This document shows, one piece after another, positions 62,601 to 64,000 of a DNA stretch of 64,000 nt; within the stretch, counting starts at the first letter, position 1; each line of letters begins with the position of its first letter. Origin of the DNA: Henricia sp. BOLD:AAB3569 (Eukaryota; Echinodermata; Asteroidea; Spinulosida; Echinasteridae). The notes below the pieces were generated by a model that saw only the letters and a program-made list of their open reading frames with translations, did not search any database and was not told the origin of the DNA. The stretch spans positions 434,001-498,000 of the forward strand of contig JBBELK010000384.1 of assembly GCA_037783545.1 (NCBI GenBank). Direction: 5' to 3'. Made by a program: the position numbers and the translations under genes.

Positions 62601-63769
62601 TTGGACTCGTGAGTGTTCATGAAACTTTTGTCAAGGGGGCAACCGAGAAAGTTTGCCGACCATTTTTTGAACCGTTCCATACGGTCGGGAAACTTGTGCC
62701 GAGCGATGGCGATTCCCACCGAGTTATTGCGAGTGTTCAGGACTAACTTACGACCTTCTGACAATTCAATGAATTTCAACAAGCTACTTGTGTTTACTTA
62801 TAAATCTGACGGAGTTGTCGCGACCATATAATCAGAATCAATGGCTGATCCTAACCCACGTATGTATCTCGATGTTTAGGTGGAACATACTTGTAAGCTT
62901 CATGCAATTCAGCCTACGGGCTGCAAACTGAGGTTCATTAAACCCATTTAATTTAAGTGGGGTGTTACGGCCGAGCGGTCTAGTGCATCGAACTTAAGTT
63001 CCTGTGCTAGTACTAGAATGTAGGTTCGATTCCTGGCCATGACGGGTTGTGGCACCTGTGCCCTTGAGCAAGGCACTCAACCACACTTGCTCCCATTCCT
63101 GTAATTGGCGGTCCCTCCGCTGTTGGATGTGGTGAATAAATAAATACAAAAAAAAATCATTAAAATAATAAAAATTCAATGGAAATTCCAGACGATAGCT
63201 AAAAATTCCATGTAGTAGCCAGGTACTGCCCAGAATTTGTGTTGTATTTTCGCATTTTGGGACTCGAACCCCACCTGAACCATTCAACCACCGAGTGGGC
63301 TGGTGCTGAATGTGCAAAACTCATAGTATTCTCGGGTGGGACTCGAACCCACAACCTCCTGCATTCTAGAGCAGACATATTAACTATTCGATCATCGAGT
63401 AAGCCGTTGTTGAATGTTAAAATCTTCATAGCATGCTCGGGTTTGACTCGAACCCAGAACCTGCTGCATGCTAGAGCAGGCACCTTAACCATTCAACCTC
63501 TGAGTAAGCCGGTGCTGAATGTGTGAAACTTCATAGCATACTCGGGTTGGACTCGAACCAACGACCTCTTGCATACTAAAGCAGACATCTTGACCACTGG
63601 ACGTAGTTTCTGTCCAATTTTACACTCCCCAGTTGTCTAAAGTTCTGGTTCTTTTCCTTAAAACAGATCCCCCTACTCCTCCGGTACCTGTCTCGTATGA
63701 TGAGCTAGCTACAGACACTACAGTCACCATCGGCTTAAATACAGTCACGACTGGGGACGACTACATAAA
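20630..63769 (+). CDS. Gene B: Tie-like multidomain receptor ectodomain with N-terminal fucolectin domain (partial, 18 exons, continues past window)
   Basis: Eighteen exons totalling 3113 nt give about 1037 residues, open at the right edge. Order by approximate residue: signal peptide 1-22, fucolectin-like domain 23-170, Ig1 171-277, Ig2 278-364, EGF1 365-408, EGF2 409-460, EGF3 461-506, FN3-1 507-607, FN3-2 608-705, FN3-3 706-806, FN3-4 807-908, FN3-5 909-1003, start of FN3-6 from 1004. The Ig-Ig-EGFx3-FN3 order and motifs such as FCLPDPYGCSCA (EGF2), CICPPGFSGDAC (EGF1) and RLIVRG (end of Ig2) match vertebrate TIE1/TIE2, the angiopoietin receptors. Vertebrate Tie has an extra Ig between EGF3 and FN3, only three FN3 domains and no lectin domain, so this is a divergent relative. 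The transmembrane helix and kinase or phosphatase domain are not in the window. Every exon boundary up to FN3-3 is phase 1; only FN3-4 and FN3-5 carry an extra phase-0 intron each. Confidence 0.82.
20955..21290 (-). mobile_element. tRNA-derived SINE sharing its 3' end with the third LINE
   Basis: Minus-strand head resembles a tRNA with GTGGTCGAGTGGTTAAGACG (A-box side) and GTGGGTTCGAAGATCC (B-box) at 21250-21180. The 3' part (20955-21035) has a (TTTA)n tail and CCCAGGGTGTGCCAAAACAG followed by ACTGGTTTC, matching 26977-27050 in the LINE copy. Confidence 0.65.
21401..21647. mobile_element. Inverted-end repeat built of TTTTGTGAA words
   Basis: GGCCATGCAGTTACAACCAT and complement at the ends; interior contains many TTTTGTGAA or TTCACAAAA words at irregular spacing. 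Confidence 0.6.
21735..22280 (+). repeat. Counterpart of the 14165 repeat, plus AACGTAACCAAAGCGA block
   Basis: AGAATGTCCTCTGTCTAATG and GGTAATGACATAATAAACCT match 14165-14610. The adjoining TTATTAAAATGAACGTAACC and TTCATTGTGTGCATCACAAT recur at 31558-31652. Confidence 0.5.
21895..22020. repeat. Inverted repeat (GAATAGCCGCCATTTCGTGG)
   Basis: GAATAGCCGCCATTTCGTGG is mirrored by CCACAAAATGGCAGCTATTC around a 70-bp loop. Another instance of a GCCGCCAT word within an inverted repeat. Confidence 0.55.
22916..23335. mobile_element. Two partial copies of the AGACT MITE family in inverted order
   Basis: 22916-23020 reads AGACTGTCGAAGTGAATACG and on through AAAATCACTGAATCGTG; 23270-23335 reads AGACAGCCGAAGTGTGACGT and GTTGCCATGGCAATTGGC. 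The spacer is unassigned. Confidence 0.5.
23465..23645 (+). mobile_element. tRNA-derived SINE
   Basis: Head GACCGAGTGGTCTCTAGCGC and B-box GTGGGTTCGAATCTAG, followed by the widespread invertebrate SINE core (CCATTGGGCAAGGCACCTTG) at about 23561-23580. Orientation plus. Related to the copy at 62964. Confidence 0.65.
23675..24067. mobile_element. Two palindromic MITEs of one family abutting end to end
   Basis: Copy 1 (23675-23871) and copy 2 (23872-24067) both begin AAGCCCGCCGCACACCTTTG and end with its complement, sharing a CTTAAG junction. Each is about 196 bp and folds on itself; inner parts are inverted between copies. A related terminus (AAGCCCGCCGCACACGAGAG) occurs at 31039. Confidence 0.8.
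24127..24275. mobile_element. Palindromic MITE next to the dimer
   Basis: Inverted arms AAGGCACAGGCTCGTCAGCA and its complement enclose GCGC-rich and TTTCGTGGCACGAA segments. Flanked by TTA/TTAA-like bases. No coding capacity. Confidence 0.7.
24280..24504. mobile_element. MITE of the GGCCAATTTCATGGCGC family, right end worn
   Basis: Left end GGGCCAATTTCATGGCGCTG, then AGCACAAAAATTTGCTTAGC; inverted half includes TTTTGGCTGGTAACCC and AAGCGCCATG. The outermost right bases no longer match. Confidence 0.6.
25504..26176. mobile_element. Palindromic element with 9-bp target duplication (Mutator-like MITE)
   Basis: About 280-bp inverted arms (start TAGCTAAGATAATCTCAGCT) flank a short unique centre near 25800-25900. 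CTGTTGATA occurs directly on both sides (25495-25503 and 26177-26185). Nine-base duplications are typical of Mutator-like elements. No coding capacity. Arms are nearly identical, suggesting a young copy. Confidence 0.8.
26196..26748. mobile_element. Near-perfect palindromic element, second 9-bp-duplication copy beside the first
   Basis: Arms of about 270 bp meet near 26472 and start TACCCCTAGAACTATGGGGG. Flanks AACCAAGCC (26187-26195) and AACTAAGCC (26749-26757) look like a 9-bp duplication with one change. The identical predicted peptide on both strands is simply a result of the palindrome. It begins 10 bp after the duplication of the preceding element. Confidence 0.78.
26975..28310 (-). mobile_element. 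Decayed third LINE fragment (non-LTR reverse transcriptase)
   Basis: Minus-strand pieces include NWLKSYLSGRSQSVNIGG, NTGVPQGSILSPLLFIIYTS and catalytic VYADDSTV (28167-27952), preceded by a frame reading VTGVFIDLKAFD near 28260. The copy has several stops and frame changes and lacks its 5' half. Its 3' end (26975-27060) has a (TTTA)n tail next to CCCAGGGTATGCCCAAACAG, nearly the same as the SINE end at 20955. Confidence 0.75.
28503..28650 (+). repeat. G-rich low-complexity tract in gene B intron 1
   Basis: GTGGGGGAGGTGGGAGGGGT and similar blocks. No period is evident; frames across it are composition artefacts. Confidence 0.6.
29075..29191 (+). CDS. Gene B exon 2: fucolectin domain, first third
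   Basis: 117 nt, phase 1-1. Translation starts GLALDLGGKNVHQSTTAVYG and includes VRAIDEN and TACHT, matching the start of eel-fucolectin/tachylectin-4 type F5/8C-like domains (QSST...., A-D-N, C-H-T pattern). These domains bind fucosylated glycans; conservation of the binding site here cannot be proved from sequence alone. Confidence 0.72.
30117..30440 (+). repeat. G-rich minisatellite (17-bp unit GGCTGGGGCTGGGGTTA)
   Basis: A degenerate GGGCTGG start passes into regular copies of a 17-bp unit from about 30285 to 30435. Four runs of G per short span give strong G-quadruplex potential on the plus strand. The array interrupts the left arm of the enclosing foldback. Confidence 0.85.
32285..33194 (+). 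repeat. Direct tandem duplication of a 455-bp unit in the G-rich region
   Basis: 32285-32739 and 32740-33194 are almost the same sequence, each carrying a GGGCTGGGCTGG array, a TTGCCAACCCTCCCGGATTT segment and the same accidental 64-codon frame. The identity indicates a recent unequal exchange. Confidence 0.85.
34328..34423 (+). CDS. Gene B exon 3: fucolectin domain, middle
   Basis: 96 nt, phase 1-1. Translation includes EQWWRIDLGAFYCLRKITII and NRIAKTNT. The WWRIDLG and I-x-NR motifs are the most conserved core of fucolectin domains; the Arg of NR is a fucose-contacting position in the family. The donor is GTACAG, weaker than the others. Confidence 0.75.
34472..35155. mobile_element. CAG-ended element with short inverted termini
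   Basis: Ends read CAGTGTTCTCCACGGG and complement of CTCGAGAACTCTG; ACCTAA flanks both (34466-34471 and 35156-35161). CAGnGTTCTC-type termini occur in hAT-related MITEs. A tandem CCCGCGAAGCCAC duplication sits near the left end and GCTCGGGCGGTCG repeats near the right. Confidence 0.55.
35455..35870. mobile_element. Inverted-end repeat (GTTCCCATTGGACT)
   Basis: Left terminus GTTCCTATTAGACTTTCTTT, right terminus complement of AGTCCAATGGGAAC. Interior has repeated TTTACAGGG, CGGAAAGTT and GCGACC words and an additional internal TTCCCATTGGACTTTTCG. Confidence 0.55.
35871..36868. other. Intron 3 stretch with no identified feature
   Basis: Mostly A-rich sequence without coding potential on either strand or clear inverted ends. 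ACCAAATAAACGGAAGCCGA and the following 100 bp look like part of an old dispersed element, but no family could be named. Confidence 0.3.
36869..37145. mobile_element. MITE of the GGCCAATTTCATGGCGC family
   Basis: Ends TGGGGCCAATTTCATGGCGC and complement of GCTCCATGAAATTGGCCCCT, with GTTAGCACA and GCTTAAGC words inside. About 277 bp. Confidence 0.65.
38213..39282. mobile_element. hAT-like non-autonomous element with 8-bp duplication
   Basis: GTAGTCAC flanks both ends (38205-38212 and 39283-39290). Short inverted termini read TAATGCTGTAACGAA and TTCGGTTACAGCATTATA, followed inward by GGTTCGGTTCGG-rich stretches. Eight-base duplications are characteristic of hAT elements. The interior has no transposase frame. 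Confidence 0.7.
39696..39857. mobile_element. Palindromic MITE, second copy of the AGACT family
   Basis: Ends AGACTACTAAAGTGAAAACG and TCACACTTTAGTCGTCT; interior GTTGCCATGG and TTTGGGTCTACACTAAAACC match the copy at 3862. Confidence 0.68.
39922..40553 (+). repeat. Tandem duplication around expanded poly-G tracts
   Basis: A G tract (39922-39944, 23 bases) plus about 210 bp of flank is repeated about 398 bp downstream, where the tract has grown to about 166 bases of G with scattered T (40177-40342). Flank 39945-40154 matches 40343-40553 with very few differences. GGATCCAGGAATTTTGTAGA before the second tract places it in the same repeat family as 1042-1228. Confidence 0.85.
40948..41801. mobile_element. 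CpG-rich 0.85-kb palindromic-ended element
   Basis: Termini are inverted copies beginning TAATGCTACGTTTACACCAT and running about 55 bp. The interior is far richer in G+C and CpG than the surrounding intron, with repeated CGGTnnGGTG and CGTCACG words. Reading frames inside are by-products of composition. A foreign-looking composition suggests recent insertion or resistance to CpG loss. Confidence 0.65.
42100..42170. mobile_element. Right-end fragment of the GGATCC MITE family
   Basis: GGCCGCCCCCTGGATCCGCG followed by CCTGA matches the right terminus at 1228, preceded by poly-T blocks (41985-42112). Left end not found. Confidence 0.55.
42350..42520 (-). repeat. Dispersed repeat family D, minus copy in gene B intron 3
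   Basis: TTGTAGAAATTTCAGCCACT, GCAGTAATACTTCAGAAAAC and CTGAAAAATCCAAGCACG are the complement of the family seen at 13505 and 16104. A separate perfect hairpin (CCAAAGATCGC/GCGATCTTTGG) follows at 42524-42556. Confidence 0.6.
42813..43043 (+). CDS. Gene B exon 4: fucolectin domain, last part
   Basis: 231 nt, phase 1-1, acceptor CCACTGCAG, donor GTGAGT. Translation begins AKRLGGARVRAGFSPHYADN, continues with ARYVTVDLYRDDFLHFAEIM and ends INPSNSQ. RLGGARVRAG and RYVTVDL match the second half of the fucolectin fold, supplying the second conserved Arg. The family's usual disulphide cysteines are largely absent here. Confidence 0.78.
43396..44000. mobile_element. Palindromic MITE (GGGGCCAATTTCAT family) with a nested MITE
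   Basis: Outer ends CCAGGGGCCAATTTCATAAA and complement of TTTATGAAATTGGCCCCTGG. A TTAAAGGAGCGTGACC element (43559-43925) is inserted inside, so the outer element is the older. Other family members: 17082, 24280 and 36869. Confidence 0.7.
44001..44577 (+). repeat. Diverged direct repeat of about 350 bp
   Basis: TTAAAGTTAGGCATGATGTG with GATTTTGGGGCTATTTTTGT (44125-44190) is echoed by TTTAAAGTTCAGCTTGATGT and GATTTTGGGCTTTATTTGTT (44465-44530). Confidence 0.5.
44578..44965. repeat. CCCAGCC array beginning with a perfect hairpin
   Basis: 44578-44622 is a hairpin of 20-bp arms (CCTTCAGGCTGGGTTGAGAA). It leads into a degenerate 20- to 25-bp unit CCCAGCCCgAAGCCnTC up to about 44965. It is the complement of the GGGCTGG arrays in 30-33 kb and ends beside TATTGGCCGCCATTTTGAAT. 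Confidence 0.7.
45100..46290. other. Intron 4 stretch with no gene; CT-rich tract
   Basis: A pyrimidine-rich tract of CCTCC/CCCTC words spans 45796-45880; GAGACGAAGCT repeats lie at 45205-45245. The 154-codon frame at 45458-45922 has no domain and ends in the low-complexity tract. Confidence 0.4.
46297..46617 (+). CDS. Gene B exon 5: Ig-like domain 1 (Tie Ig1-type)
   Basis: 321 nt, phase 1-1. It starts GVMDFTLITNPARLGSSGD, resembling AMDLILINSLPLVSD at the mature N-terminus of TIE2, and ends GVFYAEATAG...TRIQAIIL, aligning with the [20 protein letters not shown] stretch of TIE2. The F-strand cysteine is replaced by Ala (YAE) and only one cysteine remains (TGCAMGG), so the standard Ig disulphide is lost. 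An alternative acceptor three bases upstream (46294) would add one codon. Confidence 0.72.
46881..47008. mobile_element. Palindromic MITE (GGGATTAAAAGTGGG family)
   Basis: GGGATTAAAAGTGGGTAGGT mirrored by complement of CAAACCCACTTTTAATCCC, with inner AAACGTATGTTT-type palindromes. Copy two at 56886-57051. Confidence 0.7.
47767..48027 (+). CDS. Gene B exon 6: Ig-like domain 2 (Tie Ig2-type)
   Basis: 261 nt, phase 1-1. Begins ASTIRTRPRQRTKTVNIGDF and ends DEGIYSCFIIG...FMRLIVRG. The D-x-G-x-YS motif and closing RLIVR match TIE2 Ig2 (DAGVYSARYIGG...RLIVR). Only the F-strand cysteine is present; vertebrate Ig2 also lacks the usual pair. Confidence 0.78.
48431..48562 (+). CDS. Gene B exon 7: EGF domain 1
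   Basis: 132 nt, phase 1-1. Starts ACPAGMWGSPCLYTCHRCYN and contains GGICDDKTGACICPPGFSGD. It aligns directly with TIE2 EGF1 (C-x-x-x-x-WGPECNHLC...NNGVCHEDTGECICPPGF). All cysteines are retained. Confidence 0.85.
48563..49678. other. Intron 7 of gene B, no other gene seen
   Basis: No domain, RNA gene or clear inverted repeat was recognised; some CpG-containing sequence at 49100-49400 resembles old repeat. Confidence 0.35.
49679..49834 (+). CDS. Gene B exon 8: EGF domain 2 with the Tie signature FCLPDPYGCSCA
   Basis: 156 nt, phase 1-1. Begins FRGRDVFGQSGSHSCSGTDD and contains RLFCLPDPYGCSCAAGYTGL then DC. The stretch FCLPDPYGCSCA is identical to vertebrate TIE2 EGF2 and is the strongest single indication of Tie ancestry. 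The expected first cysteine of the repeat (C-x-x-x-TFG in TIE2) is absent (RGRDVFG). Confidence 0.85.
49946..50748. mobile_element. CCCCGGGG-rich palindromic element with internal poly-G tract
   Basis: Ends are inverted (AGGCCTTTCCCCACTAGAAC and complement of GACTAGTGGGAAAAGGCCTT). Many GCGAACTCGCCCCGGGGC blocks recur inside. A run of 38 uninterrupted G occupies 50600-50637. A shorter relative lies at 58258-58515. It sits between gene B exons 8 and 9. Confidence 0.7.
50905..51000 (+). CDS. Gene B exon 9: EGF domain 3, first part
   Basis: 96 nt, phase 1-1. Translation begins ECPDGKYGADCKQTCHCALG and ends CLKDTGECSG, aligning with TIE2 EGF3 (C-x-x-GFYGPDCKLRCSC...). The domain is interrupted here by an intron and finished by the small next exon. 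Confidence 0.78.
51157..51620. mobile_element. TTAAAGGAGC MITE copy in gene B, with minisatellite insertion
   Basis: Begins CTTAAAGGAGCAGGTGTCCA and ends CTGGACAAGCCCCTTTAAAT. At 51420-51515 it carries several copies of a 27-bp unit (TTTTAGCCAAAACCAGATTC, then CGATTCG). Confidence 0.7.
51420..51515 (+). repeat. 27-bp minisatellite
   Basis: About three copies of TTTTAGCCAAAACCAGATTC followed by CGATTCG. A two-copy version is at 55998-56056. Confidence 0.75.
51773..51814 (+). CDS. Gene B exon 10: 42-nt exon completing EGF3
   Basis: Between acceptor TTTGTCTAG and donor GTAAGT, phase 1-1, coding ACNAQYSGGNCQCS. C-x-x-x-YSGGNC is the usual closing motif of an EGF repeat and completes the cysteine set begun in exon 9. 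Small but both splice sites are strong. Confidence 0.7.
51815..52922. repeat. Intron 10 of gene B with a repeat matching gene A's 3' region
   Basis: About 110 bp at 52560-52680 is a diverged inverted copy of 18400-18510 (AATCTGAGAGTGGGAAGTTT against ATTCCCACTCTGAGATTGAC). The rest is AT-rich; no Ig domain exon, as might be expected from vertebrate Tie, was found. Confidence 0.5.
52923..53013. mobile_element. Small palindromic MITE just upstream of gene B exon 11
   Basis: 91-bp near-perfect palindrome, CACTATGAGCAACTAACAAT and complement. It ends 72 bp before the exon 11 start, so it lies within the branch-point region of that intron. Confidence 0.7.
53086..53388 (+). CDS. Gene B exon 11: fibronectin type III domain 1
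   Basis: 303 nt, phase 1-1. Contains LTVTWLPDPCISGYTLQYAV and HSTYSVYITPHYG, the B-strand Trp, C-strand Tyr and the Y-x-V motif of FN3. The third Ig domain that sits between EGF3 and FN3-1 in vertebrate Tie receptors is missing: exon 10 (EGF end) is followed directly by this FN3 exon and no Ig-coding exon was seen in 51815-53085. Confidence 0.82.
53535..54194. mobile_element. Tc1/mariner-like foldback element (non-autonomous)
   Basis: Inverted arms of about 210 bp begin CACTCGGCAAAAGAAGTTCT and are flanked by TA at 53533-53534 and 54195-54196, as expected for Tc1/mariner insertion. The 240-bp centre has no transposase. Arm identity is very high, implying recent activity. It lies between FN3-1 and FN3-2 of gene B. 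Confidence 0.8.
54362..54625 (-). repeat. Dispersed repeat family D, minus copy between FN3-1 and FN3-2
   Basis: GAAGAAATATCAGCAACATA, TTCAGAAAACCTTTAAAATC and CATGCATGG, then AATGTGGTGTTTGTTACCAT, the complement of family D. Confidence 0.6.
54844..54959. mobile_element. Short palindromic MITE
   Basis: CAGCCGATTTCACGAAACTT mirrored by AAGTTTTGTGAAATCAGCTG complement, centre near 54900 (TTACGCCATAAATTAATTAA). 116 bp. Confidence 0.7.
55020..55310. mobile_element. Probable hAT-like fragment (TAGGGATGGGATG end)
   Basis: Starts AATAGGGATGGGATGTTTAA with AACCGGTTAACCGAAAAAAT, and near 55290 an inverted CACCGGTTAACCGACAC. The matching right terminus was not identified. Confidence 0.4.
55431..55724 (+). 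CDS. Gene B exon 12: fibronectin type III domain 2
   Basis: 294 nt, phase 1-1. Starts NPLSVEPIEVTAQDSTSVTL, then RWQEVFCAFHYKVQYG, ending VTVTTNMTG. FN3 Trp and Tyr landmarks are present; extra cysteines (FCAF, GCDY, CLC) suggest local disulphides not typical of the fold. Confidence 0.8.
56513..57051. mobile_element. Composite of two MITE families
   Basis: 56513-56885 runs from TATTCATAAATACCTTAGAC to complement AAGGTATTTACGAATG, then 56886-57051 is a GGGATTAAAAGT palindrome starting without a gap. The first half reappears at 47010-47560 (inverted, again next to a GGGATTAAAAG palindrome) and from 63786 to the window end. Confidence 0.62.
57267..57569 (+). CDS. Gene B exon 13: fibronectin type III domain 3
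   Basis: 303 nt, phase 1-1. Begins VPTGPPANIQVTNTMERQLA, then FSWNRPLCGTRGGAITGYNY and LIPYTQYRFNISANTSVGAG. Complete FN3 fold in one exon, including the canonical L-x-P-x-T-x-Y-x-F-x-I pattern. Confidence 0.85.
58258..58515. mobile_element. Second copy of the CCCCGGGG-rich element
   Basis: Contains GGCCCGGGGCGAGACACTTT, repeated GGGGCGAGTT blocks and the right terminus TCTAGTGGGAAAAGGCCTAA. The left terminus is not clear. Intron between exons 13 and 14. Confidence 0.6.
58637..58866 (+). CDS. Gene B exon 14: fibronectin type III domain 4, first part
   Basis: 230 nt, phase 1 to 0. Begins VPTVPLNVKVQNSDDESITL, then KWDEPNPPQGIITRYNIRYY and NLQANITYFIQ, ending at a GTATAC donor. The domain is completed by exon 15. 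The WDEP-NPPQG-I-x-x-YN pattern is typical of FN3 repeats in receptor phosphatases and related receptors. Confidence 0.8.
58905..59098 (-). mobile_element. tRNA-derived SINE with near-complete tRNA head
   Basis: The minus strand from 59094 reads GGCTCCATAGCTCAATTGGT and continues through a perfect 5-bp anticodon stem (TCTGC/GCAGA) around loop ACGTTGA and a T-loop GTTCGAATC. The D and T stems are imperfect, so it is not a functional tRNA gene. It runs on into about 120 bp of unrelated body ending in an A-rich stretch, as in SINEs. Confidence 0.6.
59555..59630 (+). CDS. Gene B exon 15: fibronectin type III domain 4, last part
   Basis: 76 nt, phase 0 to 1. Codes VQAVTVVRPNDGPWSVPVNA then TTRIG, the F and G strands of FN3-4 (V-x-A-V...G-P-W-S). 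Joins exon 14 in frame to give YFIQVQAV. Confidence 0.75.
59631..60420. other. Intron 15 of gene B, nothing identified
   Basis: AT-rich, with many short AGCAAnTAA words at 59925-60070. No coding or RNA feature is supported. Confidence 0.35.
60421..60774. mobile_element. Inverted-end element (CAGCTCGCCCTTACAGGG)
   Basis: CAGCTCGCCCTTACAGGGCG and GCTGGGACGGGCTAAT are mirrored by ATTAGCCCGTCCCAGCTCCC and TATGGGCGAGCTGG. About 354 bp in the exon 15 to 16 intron. Confidence 0.62.
61106..61212 (+). CDS. Gene B exon 16: fibronectin type III domain 5, first part
   Basis: 107 nt, phase 1 to 0. Codes VPGLVGNLRATSRTENSITL then DWDPPTQPRGQIKYYI. FN3 A to C strands; donor GTAAGT. The intron inside the domain sits at a different point from that in FN3-4. 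Confidence 0.78.
61541..61993. mobile_element. Inverted-end element with about 190-bp arms
   Basis: ATGAGTCTTTCCACGGTAAA and GGGGGCATTTTGGC are mirrored at 61965-61993; arms include GACCAGACAAAGGTATTTTC and AGGCATGTTGTCACACTATT. The centre has an AT dinucleotide run at 61724-61738. Confidence 0.68.
62003..62313. mobile_element. TTAAAGGAGC MITE copy, opposite orientation
   Basis: ATTAAAGGAGCTTGTCCAGA to CTTGACACGCCCCTTTAAAC; its internal GCAGTGATTATACCAAC complement and GATATGGTATTAAAATCTCA match the copies at 14661 and 51157 read in reverse. It ends 33 bp before gene B exon 17. Confidence 0.7.
62346..62523 (+). CDS. Gene B exon 17: fibronectin type III domain 5, last part
   Basis: 178 nt, phase 0 to 1. 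Begins VEYKKASSANDYFMIEVIKP and includes LNPVTKYEFKVAARNQQNQG, ending KPQS. L-x-P-x-T-x-Y-x-F-x-V-x-A is a textbook FN3 E-F motif. Confidence 0.82.
62964..63150 (+). mobile_element. tRNA-derived SINE with (AATA)n tail
   Basis: Head GGCCGAGCGGTCTAGTGCAT, B-box TAGGTTCGATTCCTGG, core CCCTTGAGCAAGGCACTCAA, ending in AATAAATAAATAC at 63135. Same family as 23465. It lies in the intron between gene B exons 17 and 18. Confidence 0.7.
63255..63610 (-). repeat. Tandem array of tRNA-like units (105-bp period)
   Basis: Four head-to-tail units each carry a minus-strand B-box (GGTTCGAGTCC-type; GACTCGAACC at 63261, 63340, 63445 and 63550) and most carry a tRNA-like A-box side (TTAACCATTCAACC region). Spacing is 79 then 105 and 105 bp, so the first unit is shortened. 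Between heads lies a short constant linker (GCCGGTGCTGAATGTG). It may be an amplified SINE head or a tRNA-like satellite. Confidence 0.65.
63667..63769 (+). CDS. Gene B exon 18: start of a further FN3-like/juxtamembrane module
   Basis: 103 nt, phase 1 to 2, donor GTAAGA. Codes NPPTPPVPVSYDELATDTTV then TIGLNTVTTGDDYIK. A proline-rich linker followed by a T-x-T-I-x-L strand resembles the membrane-proximal segment of receptor tyrosine phosphatases and of large FN3 receptors. It is the last exon seen; the gene continues beyond 64000. Confidence 0.65.
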
Positions 63770-63785
63770 GTAAGATGAATTAAAA

Positions 63786-64000
63786 TGTCATTCATAAATA
63801 CCTTGGACAGTTTACGCATCCCTATTGGCTGAAAGCACATCACGTGGGCAGTTTTAAACGGACGATAAACTGCACGCTCCCGAAAGCAAATTGTGCACTG
63901 TGACAAGCACCTGGTCATGTGCGTGCAGATACAACAGCACAACTTGTGACGTCAACACGATAGATAAAAACATGTTTTTGCAGTTGTTTTTGCTTGTCTT
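63786..64000. mobile_element. Start of another ATTCATAAATACCTT element, cut by window edge
   Basis: TCATTCATAAATACCTTGGA, then GTTTACGCATCCCTATTGGC and GTGCACTGTGACAAGCACCT match the copy at 56513. It begins 17 bp after the exon 18 donor. Confidence 0.6.

Noticed and set aside
63255-63610. CRISPR-like array
   Set aside because: Regular repeats, but units are tRNA-like, 105 bp long, and the context is a metazoan intron.

Overview
The window is metazoan nuclear DNA: compact coding exons bounded by GT/AG splice sites lie in long introns filled with transposable elements, and nothing bacterial, organellar or viral is recognisable. The domain repertoire (fucolectin, Tie-type Ig and EGF repeats, FN3 array) and the tRNA-headed SINEs, L2/CR1-like and jockey/RTE-like LINEs and many palindromic MITEs suggest a marine invertebrate deuterostome, most likely an echinoderm. 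That assignment is inference, not a database result. Two genes can be assembled, both on the + strand. Gene A (13111-18325, six coding exons) predicts a 146-residue secreted protein: a signal peptide split over two exons, three EGF domains and a four-residue tail. Gene B (20630-63769, 18 exons, running off the right edge) predicts about 1037 residues of ectodomain: signal peptide, fucolectin-like lectin domain, two Ig-like domains aligning with Ig1/Ig2 of vertebrate Tie receptors, three EGF repeats (the second keeps the Tie signature FCLPDPYGCSCA), five complete FN3 domains and the start of a sixth. Almost every exon junction is phase 1 and coincides with a domain boundary. The transmembrane and cytoplasmic parts lie beyond 64000, so whether it is a Tie-like receptor kinase or a receptor phosphatase cannot be seen. 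Layout: 1-5.9 kb holds small palindromic repeats and no supported gene; 5.9-7.2 kb is a 5'-truncated L2/CR1-like LINE; 7.76-12.26 kb is a 4.5-kb foldback element with 178-bp internal modules, split by a second LINE with a 28-bp target duplication; 13.1-18.3 kb is gene A; 18.5-20.6 kb has a SINE and the spacer; 20.6-64 kb is gene B. Gene B intron 1 carries a SINE, a MITE dimer, two adjacent 9-bp-TSD palindromes and a third LINE; intron 2 carries a foldback filled with G-rich arrays; intron 3 carries hAT-like elements, a tandem duplication with a 166-bp G-rich tract and a CpG-rich palindromic element. Two SINEs appear to share 3' tails with LINE families in this same window. The two genes both describe extracellular modules: A is a small soluble EGF protein, B a large modular receptor ectodomain. 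Their proximity and matching phase-1 junctions leave open that A's exons are an alternative 5' end of B.
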